From: Timema cristinae | Taxonomy: Eukaryota > Arthropoda > Insecta > Phasmatodea > Timematidae | Assembly (NCBI GenBank): GCA_039000515.1 | Contig: JBCFYV010000100.1 | Span: 51,240,587 to 51,304,586 of the forward strand | Length of the DNA stretch: 64,000 bases | Direction of reading: 5' to 3' | Shown: positions 13,162 through 25,509 of the stretch, piece after piece | Layout: each line of letters starts with the position of its first letter | Position numbering within the stretch: the stretch's first letter is position 1 | Made by a program: the position numbers and the translations under genes | Notes under the pieces: generated by a model | What the model was told of the DNA's origin: nothing | The model's database searches: none | The model's input: only the letters and a program-made list of their open reading frames with translations

Positions 13162-13200
13162 TTAAGGCTGTGCCTACCCATAAATGCACGGTTCTAAACA

Positions 13201-15149
13201 AAAAAATAATTTAAAAAAAATATATTTAATAATTCAACATTGTTGTTTTTTATTTATTTTAGTAACATATCTGGGCATCTTTCACTATTCTTATGGAATT
13301 TTCAAACCATGCTAAAAATAGTTATTGAAATATTTTCATTATAATGTTTCCATTTCAATGCATATTATATGGGAAAACAAAAATTATTAATGGATTTATT
13401 TATTTTCTTTGTACAATTAAGCTAGAGTGTTTGTTTATAACATATTATTTAATGAATAATTTTTTTTTTCTTTTTAGACATATTTTTTAATTTGGGTTAG
13501 CTTCAATAATCATGACGAAATTGAGCTCTAACGACTCCAAAGTCGACACTCTAGTCAAAATACATGGTTTTAAATACAACTTTTCCTTATGCAACTAGTT
13601 GCCTTAGCTGATAATAGGCGCGTTAGTATGATCATTACCCATTTACAAGCTAGTGTCGTTTTGCAAGCGTTGGCTAACCTGCTGTATCGGAATGCAGGTG
13701 GCAGTGGAGGTATAAACTAATCTCTGTGACCTTCTTGAGTCAAAGAAACATTAATACCATGTACGTTAGGATAAGAAGGGCCAATGTCCAATTATGAAAA
13801 TTTGCTTAATTAAATATAAACAATTTAATATATTCAGTAACTAAAATACTCACAAAGGCTTCCTGCTGTGTGAATAAATATAGTTGGTCCCTACTTACTT
13901 CAATGAGAGTATTACTCTAGTGATACATTATTTTCAAAGAAAAAACCACATGCTTCTCCATACACAAAGTCTTATGACATTAGCCCTTATTTAACTGAGG
14001 CAGTAAAACATGTAAAATTCTTCACTCTTATCTTATATTCTTTCTTGGGTTTTCTCATTATTGAGCACTACACGTTGTAATAATAAGTGTTAATATTCAA
14101 AGTATATGAAAACTACTGTACATTGAATTTTTAATCCACTATTATAATAAATAAAAATAAACATTCCTGCTCTTATCAAACATAGTTATTTTAAATAAAA
14201 TTTGGTCTAAATGTAATTTGGAGACGTTCTCAGTATAATTTTATATACTAGTTTTTATTTTACGGTCTAGGATTTGACTCTCATTGGACTTTGGAATAAG
14301 TTATTCTTCAAAAAGCTAATGAACGAAGTTTTTAGTAGTCAAGGTGTGAAAATGTTAATTTTATTTTATTATCTTGTTAAATGTGAGTACTTTTAATTTG
14401 AACCTGTTTTATTCTCCCAGTTTGTGCGCTCGTTTCGGAAGAAATGTATCGAATCCCGAACAATAAGTACCCACGGTGATTACTTTTTATATAATTAACA
14501 ATATGTGACCTTTTTGCTTTCGAACAAAATCCAATGGATTGTATAAATTTTGAGGTGGAGAAGTATTTACAAAATATTATTTTATATCCTTGTGAATAAC
14601 AAGTTTATGAAGAAAGGGCGCACAAAGAAACTCAAAGATATAATTGATTATTTAACTGCTTGTCGTAAAGGGTAAGTTTTTTAATGGTATGCATATTACT
14701 GGCGCTTAGGCTATCTGTATCTACTAATTTAAGTACAATGGATGAGTAGCGATACTATTTTATTTACTGTAGAAATAATGTCAAAATTAAGATACAAATA
14801 AATATTTCTATATAACAATGCAGCGATTATTCTGATATTTCAAGTACTTTTTTTAAAAAAAAAAAAGAAGCTGTTAGCTGAAATTAAATGTTACTAACAC
14901 ACTGTAACGAACTTATTGTATGTTCAAAATCTCTTGTGCCTTGGCCGAGTTCGTATCACGCTAGTACTAAGTAATTTCAACCTAACAGGGAATCGAACTA
15001 GTCAAGTTACTAGAGCTGATTAATTTACGCACTCAGTGCTCAGTCATAGCACTTTAGCAATATTGACCACGACATGAAGCCGATGATAAATAAAATATAT
15101 TTAAAACCATTAGAGTTAATGAACTTTTGTGTTCCCTATGCCATAAAGT
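13201..15149. other. AT-rich interior of TTAA element, nothing recognised
   Basis: No open frame over 60 codons and no recognisable transposase motif on either strand. A less AT-rich patch at 13500-13760 has no family resemblance I can name. Confidence 0.5.
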
Positions 15150-15420
15150 AAGTAAGTAAGTATTTGATACCCGACCGCCTCTGTTTTATAGTGGTCAGAT
15201 TTACTGGCTTCAGATCCTGAAGTCCCAGGTTCGATCCACAGTGCCCCTAATTCTGTCTGTGAAGCAGTGGGTCTGAAACGGGACCAAAATCAACCTCGTG
15301 AGGACAAATGAGGAGATAATTGAATGAATAAGTAGCGCTTCAGTCTAGAAAACTGAAATAGAGGTCTGGAGGGCTCGTTGTGCTAACAACATGGCACCCT
15401 CAGCTTGAAAATGTTGGCAC
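15150..15420 (+). repeat. Possible tRNA-derived SINE, unnamed family
   Basis: Contains a box-B-like CCAGGTTCGATCCACAG near 15225 preceded by a plausible tRNA-like stretch (GTGGTCAGATTTACTGGC). The body does not match the other SINE families in the window and no clear tail or target duplication is visible. Confidence 0.35.
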
Positions 15421-15611
15421 TATCTTTGCCTACATACGGTAGCCTCTCGATTGGTATAGCCTGCTTGCAGGCTGACACCATGGAGATATTACTCAAGTTA
15501 AACTCTACCAATAGGATAAAAAATTATTCCCAAAATCATTAATTTTTTCCGAAAATTGTGTAAATCCTATAGATGTTTGAAAACTGTAAACACCGTATTA
15601 AATAACAGATA

Positions 15612-15870
15612 CCCACTTCAGTGGCTGAGTGGTCTAAGGTGTCACTAGAGTGTTAAATTGGCCTGCTGATAGCGCAGCACTTGGGGTACAAATCCTGGTC
15701 GGATCTATTGAGGGTAGTTTTTCCTAAATTGTTTCCCCATCTTTCAAAATAAAAATGCTGGTAGATAACCTCTCAAATGCTTCTTTCACTCATTACTATC
15801 CAATTAGATTATCATATATGCGTATAACATGAACAGGTAGTATGACGTGGTGATATCAGTAATAAAAATA
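15612..15870 (+). repeat. SINE-3 (Ser/Leu-tRNA-like head), shared tail
   Basis: The head reads CAGTGGCTGAGTGGTCTAAG, which resembles box A of class-II tRNAs. The 3' end has GCGTATAACATGAACAGGTA, then TGACGTGGTG, the tail also used by SINE-1 and SINE-2. Decayed copy inside the TTAA element. Confidence 0.65.
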
Positions 15871-16209
15871 ACAGATATATTTATAGTCAAAATTGTTATA
15901 GTCTTCGAAATGAAACGGCTTTTAAAATATTTTATTTCCTCCTTAGCCTTTAAATTTTAAAAATTTACTAAGCACAGTGCCAAATTTAGCACATAAATTC
16001 TAGTAATTTTTTATTTTACCTGCTTACTAATAAACTCAAATAAATGGCACGACAAAATCGTAAGCTACATACTCTCTCGTATAGGTTATTATAGTTAGTG
16101 GACAAAATCTTCAAAAATAAGTTATCTCTAATTTTACCTTAGATACATTTTTCTCTGATAAATAAGTATACATTATTATTTATCACTACCCTCACCAGAT
16201 ATTTATTTG

Positions 16210-17050
16210 AAAAAAAATTCAAAAGTGGTACAACAGCATTAACCTGAAGTCACGTGACACTTTGATATGCTAATTACTCAAAAGGGTACGGGTACAAAAC
16301 TTTCTCTTTGTGGTACAAAACGGTACAGAACTAGTACAAAACTTTGGCATGAAAAAATTCAAAAGTGGTACAACAGCATTAACCTGGAGTCACTATTTTG
16401 ATATGCTAATTAACCAAAATGGGTACGGGTACAAAACTTATTTGTAGTACAAAACGGTACAAAACTAGTACAAAACTTTGATATCAAAAAAAGTTCAAAA
16501 TCAAAAGGGGTAAAGCCGCATTTAAATAGAGTACGTGGAGTACTCACTTTGATACGCTAATTACTCAAAACGGGTACGGGTACTAAAATTTTCTTTCTGG
16601 TACAAAACGGTACAAAACTTTGGCATCAAAAAAAGTTCAAAATTAAAAAGTAGTAAAACAGCATTAACCTTGAGTCACCACTTTGATATACTAATTACTC
16701 AAAATTGGTACGGGTACAAGACTTTGGCATAAAAAAAAGTTCAAAATTCAAAAGTGGTACAACTGCATTAACCTGGAGTCACCACTTTGATATGCTAATT
16801 ACTCAAAATGGGTACGGGTACAAAACTTTCTCTTTGTGGTACAAAATGGTACAAAACTAGTACAAAACTTTGGCATAAAAAAAAATTCAAAAGTGGTACA
16901 ACAGCATTAACCTGGAGTCACCACGTTGATATGCTAATTACTCAAAACGGGTAGGGTACAAAACTTTTTCTTTGTGGTACAAAACGGTACAAAACTAGTA
17001 CAAAACTTTGGCATCAAAAAGGTTCTAAATTCAAAAGTGGTACTACAGGT
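16210..17050. repeat. GGTAC-rich minisatellite, about 115-145 bp unit, 6-7 copies
   Basis: Each unit carries GTGGTACAACAGCATTAACC, then TTTGATATGCTAATTACTCA, then a run of short GGTACAAAAC sub-repeats ending in ACAAAACTTTGGCAT. Copies start near 16217, 16353, 16495, 16634, 16738, 16886 and 17018. The array sits near the right end of the TTAA-flanked element. Confidence 0.85.
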
Positions 17051-17978
17051 TAATGGACGTCTAGCTGACTGGAATGGATAGGCTAATTTTTCTGCTCGAG
17101 AGTGTGATTGTATCTTGACGTTATATCTCCCCACGTTTAGTCAAACTTGGTCGCCTACACGCTTTACGGTCCGGCACTACACTTCTTATCTCTCTTATTT
17201 CTTGGAAAAAGTTTGCTTGCTGCCTTTACTGATTACCGGTCGTGGTCACCAGTCTCCCAATGTTTAAACAAACCAGTAATTCTGCCAACCTGATGGCTGG
17301 AATCAACCAGTTTGTATAACTTTAGCAATGCCATCTATTTTGATAGCTGAAAGCTCAACACGCTGCCAGAAAGGGTAGGCAGGGCCTTAACAACACACAT
17401 GACCGGCGCACAGCCAGTGCACAGTCCTGTGAGTGTAAACTCATCTTCATGGTGTCGCTACTACCAAACCATACAGAATCCTGAGTAATGGTTCTTCATA
17501 CACATGTTTTACGTAAATATTAATTCCCATATGGCAATAGTAGTGACATAAGCAATTTGCAAAATTGTAAACTACACCTCTAAATTACAATTGAATAAAT
17601 GAAATCTACGAGATTAACAGTGTAGAAATAACTTACTATCTTATCTTTATAATATCAGATTCAGACAAATTAATTAAATTAATTTTGACTTTATTGAATG
17701 GACAGAGATGAAAAAATTTAACCAAACCTAATTATAGGTATATTTATAATTAAATAAGTTAAAGGCTAAAAATGAAACACAAATTGAAACGTTTTTGAAC
17801 AGTCAACAAAATTCACTTACTAAAATTGCATAGTTGAATTACTCAAAAATCTTTAGTTAATAGGACAGTGTGGAGTTGTATTTAGTTTAAATACTTTTGA
17901 AAAGGGGCATGGTATTTCGAAGGCTTAAACCATTCGTGAAGTAAACATTTGGAATGTAACTGAGCAATTTAATATAAA

Positions 17979-19020
17979 TCAACCTCTAGGAACAACTCTG
18001 ATGTTATAGCCATTCACTAATTTCAAAGTTGAATTAAAAGTCCATCGATCCATTTCTTTTTTGTCGCACCCCGGATGAACTGTGAAATGTCTCAGAACCG
18101 TCGCAAGAACAACCTTCAACTGGAACATGGCGTACTTGTAGCCAACACATTTTCTCAAACCGCCGGAAAACGGAAGAAAACTGTACGGATGTCGACCTTT
18201 GGAGCGCTCCGGTGAGAAGTTCTCCGGGTCGAACTTATCTGGGTTCGGTAAATCTTGGGTTGCGATGTAGAGAATAAATGTTAAATATTACGTCACAGCC
18301 TTTAGGTATAGTATAGTTGGTGATTTCTATATCTTCAGTTGAAGTTCTTGGTATTATTGGTACTACCGGATAAAGGCGAAGCGATTCTTTTATAACTTGT
18401 TCGGTGTATTTAAGGTTGTTTAAATCCTCCATTGATACTGAACGCTCCACGTCATCTCCGAAAACAGCATCAAGTTCTTCTAGTACTTTCCTCTGAACAT
18501 CCTGGTGGAATCCTAGTAGCATCATCGTGAAGCTAAGGCTGGTTGCAGTAGTTTCCATTCCTGCCATGATGGTCGAGTTTATTTCTCCAATGATTTCTTT
18601 CTTTGTTAAAACACATTCATTATTTTCAAACATGTGAATCATGGATTCTATTAGTGATGGTCTATCTTTATTGGGTGAGCTATCTGAGGTCGCTCTTGTT
18701 GATACTTGTTGATTGAGTTTCTCACGGTACTCCTTCGTCTTCTTTATGAAGAGCTCGTTACTAAACGAATTCATGTAATTTGTACATTCTGTCATTTTCT
18801 TGTGGTACGATGTTAGACGAATTATAATTGGATTGAGCAGCCAAGGTTTGAAGAACATTTCTGTAAAAATGCCATTGACAGTATCAGTAGAATTGATATA
18901 TTTTTCACTGGTTTTTTCTTTATCTTTCATTTTAAAACCTAAAACGGTTTCACATATACTATCAAAAGCAAATTTGGCAAAATAATGACGTATATCAAAA
19001 GTGTAAAAATCGCTTGACAA
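17979..19020 (-). pseudogene. CYP4-clan cytochrome P450, truncated and frameshifted copy
   Basis: This is the C-terminal two thirds of a P450, collinear with the copy at 25510-27056. It shows the I-helix AGMETT, the K-helix ESLR (ExxR) and, after a lesion, the heme-binding loop FSGGLRKCVG. Two separate single-G losses relative to the other copy, near 18247-18262, shift the frame right after HRNP, and the read-through ends at a TAA near 18235. The heme loop therefore lies out of frame. Homology to the other copy ceases at about 19020; an in-frame TAG lies just upstream and no ATG is in place, although CTTAG there could be a splice acceptor. Membrane anchor and N-terminal third are absent. The stop is at 17979-17981. 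Confidence 0.88.
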
Positions 19021-19877
19021 AAACTAAGCGCAGGAATTTACCTGTATTAAGAAATGGGCCGTGGGATTCATCCTTGAACTACTTAACTCTGTTGTTAGGA
19101 TTAGTTCAAATTTATTACAAATATCATACACTAAATATGAATGTTAAAAAATTAATATTTTATTCAATTTTGAAAATCATTTTAACTCAAGATTTAAACC
19201 TAATTTTGAGTGTTATTAAAAAAAGTTCCTCTTTTATTGTCAGACAAGAATTCCCGTGAAATCATCTTATTCACTCTTATTTATTTTAAGTGAATTTCAA
19301 CCAATCATTATTTAAATTATTTGCTGTTTCCCGACTGTGGCCTGTGTCAGTTTTTTATTCAAACCATATATTTTCCAATACGAACTTGCTACTTCTATCA
19401 TAGATTCATACGCCTTATAATTTTTACTTAAGACTTGGATAGACACAACATCCAGTCCCCCAGACATTAATTTATCAATGTTAAAAGTAACCCATATTTT
19501 CATCAATGATAATATTCCGACCATGACGGGAATTGATCGCGATACACTTAGCCAGCAGGCAATCACGTTACCCACTGAGATAAGAGGTTGGACCCTTTCA
19601 ACCAATATTTACTGTACCTATCAGCTACCACCACTCCTACTGTAGATGTACTTTATTCCAGTTCACTTCTCACATAACATTATCGTCTACCAGTGGCGGC
19701 TCGTGGCTAAAATTAGTGGCGTTGCTGTTCTAGAAAATTTCTAACCTTTGTTTTAAAATTGTGTAAAAGGAAAAAAAACATATATAAAAAATTTTTATTC
19801 AGGAACTTGATAAAATCTTAACAAAAATAACCAAACTTTTTTTACTTACTTTAACTTAAATTGTTACAGTTCAATCA
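19021..19877. other. Spacer between duplicon copies 1 and 2
   Basis: Not shared with the other copies except for a diverged SINE-4 (19441-19587). It replaces both the missing P450 5' half of copy 1 and the missing block A of copy 2, so the duplication breakpoint was remodelled here. No coding exon seen. Confidence 0.6.
19441..19587 (-). repeat. SINE-4, diverged copy
   Basis: The minus strand starts with TCTTATCTCAGTGGGTAACG (box-A-like), has a box-B-like GATCAATTCCC, and ends in CTGGATGTTGTG. It matches 741-890 in layout. Confidence 0.6.
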
Positions 19878-21345
19878 CCTTGTAAACAGTACATTTATGT
19901 GAACGTAACTTATAACAAACAGTTAACTGTACGAGAGAGAGGTCAGTTATTTGACTAATAAATCGTTTAATAGAACCTTATAACTTAATATAAAATAATT
20001 ACTTAGAGGTAGCTGATAATTCGCACAGTAGCGGTTCTTGTCGCTGTGCGATGACGAATGATACATGAAATATAAATAAAACCGTAATATCATCACTCTA
20101 CAATGAATAAGGTCGCACTCTAGCCAGCATTATGTTCCGGCACAAGTTTTAACCAAGGTCCAACCAAGAAACTCGACATGACTTCTGACCTCGCGCGGAC
20201 AGTACTTGCCACACCTCAACAAACCGGCGCACAAATAGCGCCAGTCTTCTGCCGGCGTCTAGACAAGTAAATCTCTTTGGCTCGCTCGAAAAGAAAAATG
20301 CCAACCTGAATAGTCCCACGCACAATATTCCGCACCACTCTACAAGACTTTTAACTTCTCCATCCATCTTTTAAAAACTAGGATCTTAGGAAGGCTGCCT
20401 AGGCAGCAGAATTACACTCAATCAGTCGTTACACTTAAGTCAAATATTGATAAACCTGTGAGTAGTAAAATAATTTGGCCTTCACTGGAATTAGCATAAA
20501 ATTATCTTCTACGGTTTTCTCTCTATCAATATACAGTGTTAATGTCGAAATTTTCCACTTTGAAAAGTGGGCTGCACGTTTCGGTATAAATATATAGAAA
20601 CCAAAACTTCTGGTAAAGCGGTGTAGTAAAGCTCTTTGTGAATCGAATGGTTTAATTTAATATTAGTTTCTCAATAACTCTATTTAATGTGCATTTGTAT
20701 TTTCCTGTGAGGTAACAACTGGCAATATTTCTCCGCGCAGAAGCTACATCCCTAGGCCACAAACAAGTGTAGAATATAGTTTGTCAGATGTTTTATTACA
20801 TTATTAAAATAAATATAATATATAACTAACTATCATCATGAACAAACAGAAAAAACATGTGAGTTACAGATGAGGAAAGAAATCAAAATTGAACCTCACA
20901 AGAATAGAAATTGGAACAAGGAAAAAAACTGTGCATTGTGGGTTCTAGGCAGCTTATTATTTGTCGTATAAAGACAATTTGGAGTTTGGTTGAAAATGTT
21001 ATTAATATTATTGTTTAAATATTTTATCTAAAATCCCTTTAAATATTTTGATATTTGAACAATATTAAGCTTTAAATTCATTGCTTTTTAATTCGACAGT
21101 TTAAAAATATATTTGTGGGACCTTATAATGCTCAAACATTACTAAACATTTATAATATTGATAAATGTGTTCTCACATGAGCCATGAAATTGTGCAAATG
21201 ATGCGAATTATCATAGATCCAACTGTTACAAAGTCATATATTCAGTACAAGCCGTGTACACGCGGCTAATTTTAAAATAAGAGGTCAGTGTGTGTCTTTG
21301 TGAACAATATAAATATAATGTACGATGAAATTTTGCATGATATAA

Positions 21346-21563
21346 AGTAGCCCCATGGCTTCATTGGTGCTGACTGACAGCTCACAGCTGACTTCTGACA
21401 CTCAACATTTAGGTATATACCTAAATGTGGACTGTCATAAGAGACAGCTGCTAAACACATGTTTTTGCAGATCATATGGTTCGGCGTAAGGATAAAAATT
21501 TGTTATGGTATCTTTTCAAAGCCGTCAGCTGTCAGTCAGCACCAATGAAACCATGGGACTACT
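21346..21563. mobile_element. Foldback MITE, copy in duplicon 2
   Basis: Duplicate of 9587-9804 with the same inverted ends and internal palindrome. Absent from copy 3, which has a deletion across this part. Confidence 0.7.
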
Positions 21564-24500
21564 GAAGGCCTATTTATCTTTACCGTTTATATTTTTAACT
21601 GTTAAATTCCAAACTTGCACAGGAAACTGATTTTAAACACGGCGGAAAGATCAAATATGGAAATTATTGTAAGGATGACTGCACCGGATTCAAAATAACA
21701 TTTTCCTACAGAAAATGTTTCAAGTGATAGTTGAATGAATTCAGCAAATACATTATAAGGATCTTAATAGTTATTATTTAATTATTTCTTGATATTATAA
21801 CTATACATTTTAAAACTGTGAATTACAAATTTCTAGAGATACTAACTAATATCTGGCATACTTTGAACCCGTCTATTCCATGACAAAATCATTTGATGAG
21901 TTTCATTGTGACGTCACTACAGCAAACGAGTATTCGGATAAAATGTGAGTTGAAATAACAAGTTTATTGTTGGAAAAGAGAAGATCTCTACTCAATGCTT
22001 TTAGACTCGTATAAGAGAACAAGTAGGCAATGACTGATAATATTTATTTTAGACGTGTCTAGAGCAGTTTAGCTTTCGTTTGAAGTACTAGGTTATAAAT
22101 CATATATATACACGTAAAAAAAATTGGCATAATATCTTTAAACATATTCAACATTTTAATTTAAGACATTGATATATGGCACAAAAATATATAGAAATAA
22201 TTGATTAATAAATTTGTTTAGTTAATTGATGTAATAAATCGAAATAGCAAATTAAAAGATATGATTAGGTTAACTTATGGTAATAACATATTGTCAAATT
22301 ATGAACATTACTCATATAAAAAATAAATTCAGCATAAATTTAGCAATATATAAGGGGATGATAAGTTCAAAATACACAAAAACACGGTAAAAAGGTGTCA
22401 TAAATAATATATCCCTACCTGATGTATTTTAAATAAGCCTTTTTGAACAAAACTTATATTATTTTGAATTTCAAATGTTTATATCCAATCAAGATATAAC
22501 CTCTGACTGATAAAACAATATGATGAATACATTTTTTCTGCGCAAATATATAACCTATGGTCTTAATAATTATGATTGGGTCGTATATAGGAACAGACTT
22601 AAGTTTACTTTCTAGTGTCTAAATATCTAGATACATCTAAAATAAACTGTACGAAGGGCATTCATTATAAGACAGTTGCAACATTTACTAAAACTATTTT
22701 AATACATTCAAAAGTGAAGCTAAATGACATGTTTGATTTAAAGTGTCAATTCAGATATAATATACAAATAGAATTACGTTTTCTCAATGTTGACAACCAA
22801 AAAAATGTTAATATTTATTTAACTACTACCATTATGTCATAACTATAGCTATGTTCATGGCATATAACTTTTAAAGAATTTCTTAAAACAAATTTAATCT
22901 AACCTTGACGTGACAGAGTAGTAACTTTGTGGGCTATTTCAATAAGTTACACAGTAGAATGACTGTATTGTTTAAAAGACGATAACTTTAAGTATTTATA
23001 AATTTTTGGATCTGAAAAATTCTTTATAAATTAAATCAAGATTTCTCAAACTATTATCTTAACTTATGAAAGGTAGTGGCGGTCGTTAAACCAGAATTAT
23101 TGGCCACCCCATCAACTTTCTTGTCTCTCTTACTCTCACAAAATAGTATTATAAATAATGTTAGTGTACATATTCATTATATATTTAATTTAAGAACTCT
23201 TTCAAGGTCGGATCCAGAAAGGAGAGCATAATCTCATCATGAAAAAAATTATTTAGTATAAATAATAATAATAATTAAAAACAAAATCAATGACTGTATA
23301 TCTGTGTAAGAAAGAAACGCTCACCTAATTTAAAGCACATGACCACCGCAGCGAAGTACTAGTTATACTATCACATAATAGCTCAACAACCAGATTTCAG
23401 TTAGTTCATCTTCTTACATTTTAGTTGGTAATATTGTTAAATCATAATCCACCTGGTCCCGCGAGGGTGCCCACTCTCTCTATTTCTCTCTCCCCCTCCC
23501 CCATCGGAAGTACTGGATCTGCCCTTGAACACGTTAGAAGGGATGGTTCAATTTAAAAAGAAAACTGTTTTTGAGCGGATTTTGTATATCAGTCAAAAGA
23601 GGATTGCCTTACTATTTAATTCGTCTCCTTTAACTCTTAATTCCGCATTGATTACACTATATACCATTTAATAACAACTAAAGCATTGCATTTTTTTTTA
23701 AATGAGTTGCATTATGGTCACTATATTATTAAAAAGGAAAATTGTGTATCAAAGTCGAGATACTCTCCCTGGCCATTTTTTCTTGTTATACATTCAAATA
23801 GATTAATTAAGTTATTTAGAGTTTAGTTAGATATGTATGGACACATCCTAAACATGTCATGTTGATTTTTATTAATTAAATTAAGTTAATAGATTTCTTG
23901 TATCTAAATGACTGCAGTTCATTCTAAAGAAAAGGTGAGTCTTAAATAATTGTGAGCGCAGAAGCTGGTCACAAGATATTTAATAATTCATTTACAGGTG
24001 CATTTCCAAGTCTGTGTGTCTCTTACTTTTAAACACTGTAGAAGCGCTCTCTCTCTATCAGTTTGTCTTTCTGATGAGAATCATTTTGAAAGTCAGTTGT
24101 TTTAAAGAATTCTCACTTGTAAGCGCTGTTATCACTGGATATTCTAAGTTCTACCTGAGTCGAGGGGTGCAACAAATCTCCCGTAAGACAGGGTATCTGT
24201 TATTTCTTTGTCAGTGCACCCGGTATAACTTACTTTACTCTTTAAGCTTATGTAAAATTAATCTAGTACTTTAGATTATTTTAAAATAAATATTGGTTAT
24301 AAAAATGACAATTTTTTAAAAACTTTTTGGTGATTTAAATAATTTATTTATTTAAATTTAAGAATCAAATAGTAGCTTTTGAAAAGTTTGCCGTAATTAA
24401 GAATTAAATATGGTGATTTGTTGAATAGATTTGTTTATTTTGATGACGTTAATACCGAACGTTAATAGTGTACACTTGGTGAGTATAAAAAATAAATAAC

Positions 24501-25509
24501 TTTTATTTGACATTTTTGTTTAAGGTTTACAAAATAATAATTTGTTTATGGTTTCTAATGATCGGTTCCAATAATATAAACGTGGAAATATAATACATTT
24601 TATTTATTGCTTTATGTATAATTGTAGTTAATGTTGTCAGTATGACCAAAGTGAAAATATTAAATTTTTATTACATTAAAAGTTCGTATGATTAATAATG
24701 TAATGAGTAATCATTAAGTAATCCAAAAGGAGGTATTATTAATATTTATATTAAATTTTTAAGATAATATATATAATAAATTTATCAAATAAAAAACATT
24801 TCTATGATGTCAAATGCCAGTTCCTTCCAACAAATATCGGCAAATTCTACTGTTCTTCCCAAAAAAATCGGACTTACCAACAGTTCCAAAGAAACCACAT
24901 GTTAACAACACGAAATGACCGGCGCACAGCCAGTGCACAGCCCTGTGAGTGTAAACTCATCTTCCTGGTGTCACTACTACCAGACCATAAAGAATCCTGA
25001 GTAATGGTTTTTAATACACATGTTTTACGTAAATATTAATTCCCATATGGCAATAGTAGTGACATAAGCAATTTGCAAAATTGTAAACTACACCTCTAAA
25101 TTACAATTGAATAAATGAAATCTACGAGATAAACAGTGTAGAAATACCTTACTATCTTATCTTTATAATATCAGATTTAGACAAATTAATTAAATTAATT
25201 TTGACTTTATTGAATGGATAGAGATGAAAAAATTTAACCAAACTAATTATAGGTATATTTATAATTAAATAAGTTAAAGGCTAAAAATGAAACAACAAAT
25301 TGTAAACTCTTTGAACAAATTATTACTAAATGCTCAACAAAATTCACTTACTAAAATCGCATTGTTGAATTAATTAAAAATATTTTGTTAATAGGATAGT
25401 GTGGAGTTGTATTTAGTTTAAATACTTTTGAAAAGGGGCATGGCATTTCGAAGGATTAAACCATTCGTGAAGTAAACATTTGGAATGTAAATAAGCAATT
25501 TAATATAAA

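Larger units (their letters stand above)
13166..17396. mobile_element. TTAA-flanked (piggyBac-type target) insertion, 4.23 kb
   Basis: Flanked by TTAA at 13162-13165 and 17397-17400. Duplicon copy 2 has a single TTAA (24902-24905) joining exactly the same left and right flanks. The ends are inverted: GGCTGTGCCTACCC at 13166 and the complement of GGCCCTGCCTACCC at 17383-17396, 12 of 14 matching. TTAA duplication is the hallmark of piggyBac-like transposition. I find no transposase frame inside. The interior holds SINE-like pieces (15150-15420, 15612-15870), a GGTAC-rich minisatellite (16210-17050) and otherwise unassigned AT-rich DNA. Confidence 0.8.
1..19020. repeat. Tandem duplicon, copy 1 (blocks A, B, truncated P450)
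   Basis: First of three copies of a segment with order A (1-3300), B (3300-13165, interrupted) and P450 block (17401-19020). Block A matches 27677-30960 nearly base for base, B matches 19878-24901, and the P450 block matches 24906-26555. Two later insertions, a LINE (3782-8569) and a TTAA-flanked element (13166-17396), explain its larger size. Homology to copy 2 ends at about 19020, inside the P450 coding region, so the 5' half of that gene and its upstream DNA were lost or never included. The left edge of the unit lies at or before position 1. Confidence 0.85.

Noticed and set aside
13004..13201. Minus-strand frame next to a GTAAGT, looking like an exon
   Set aside because: It crosses the boundary of the TTAA-flanked insertion, so it is a product of the junction.
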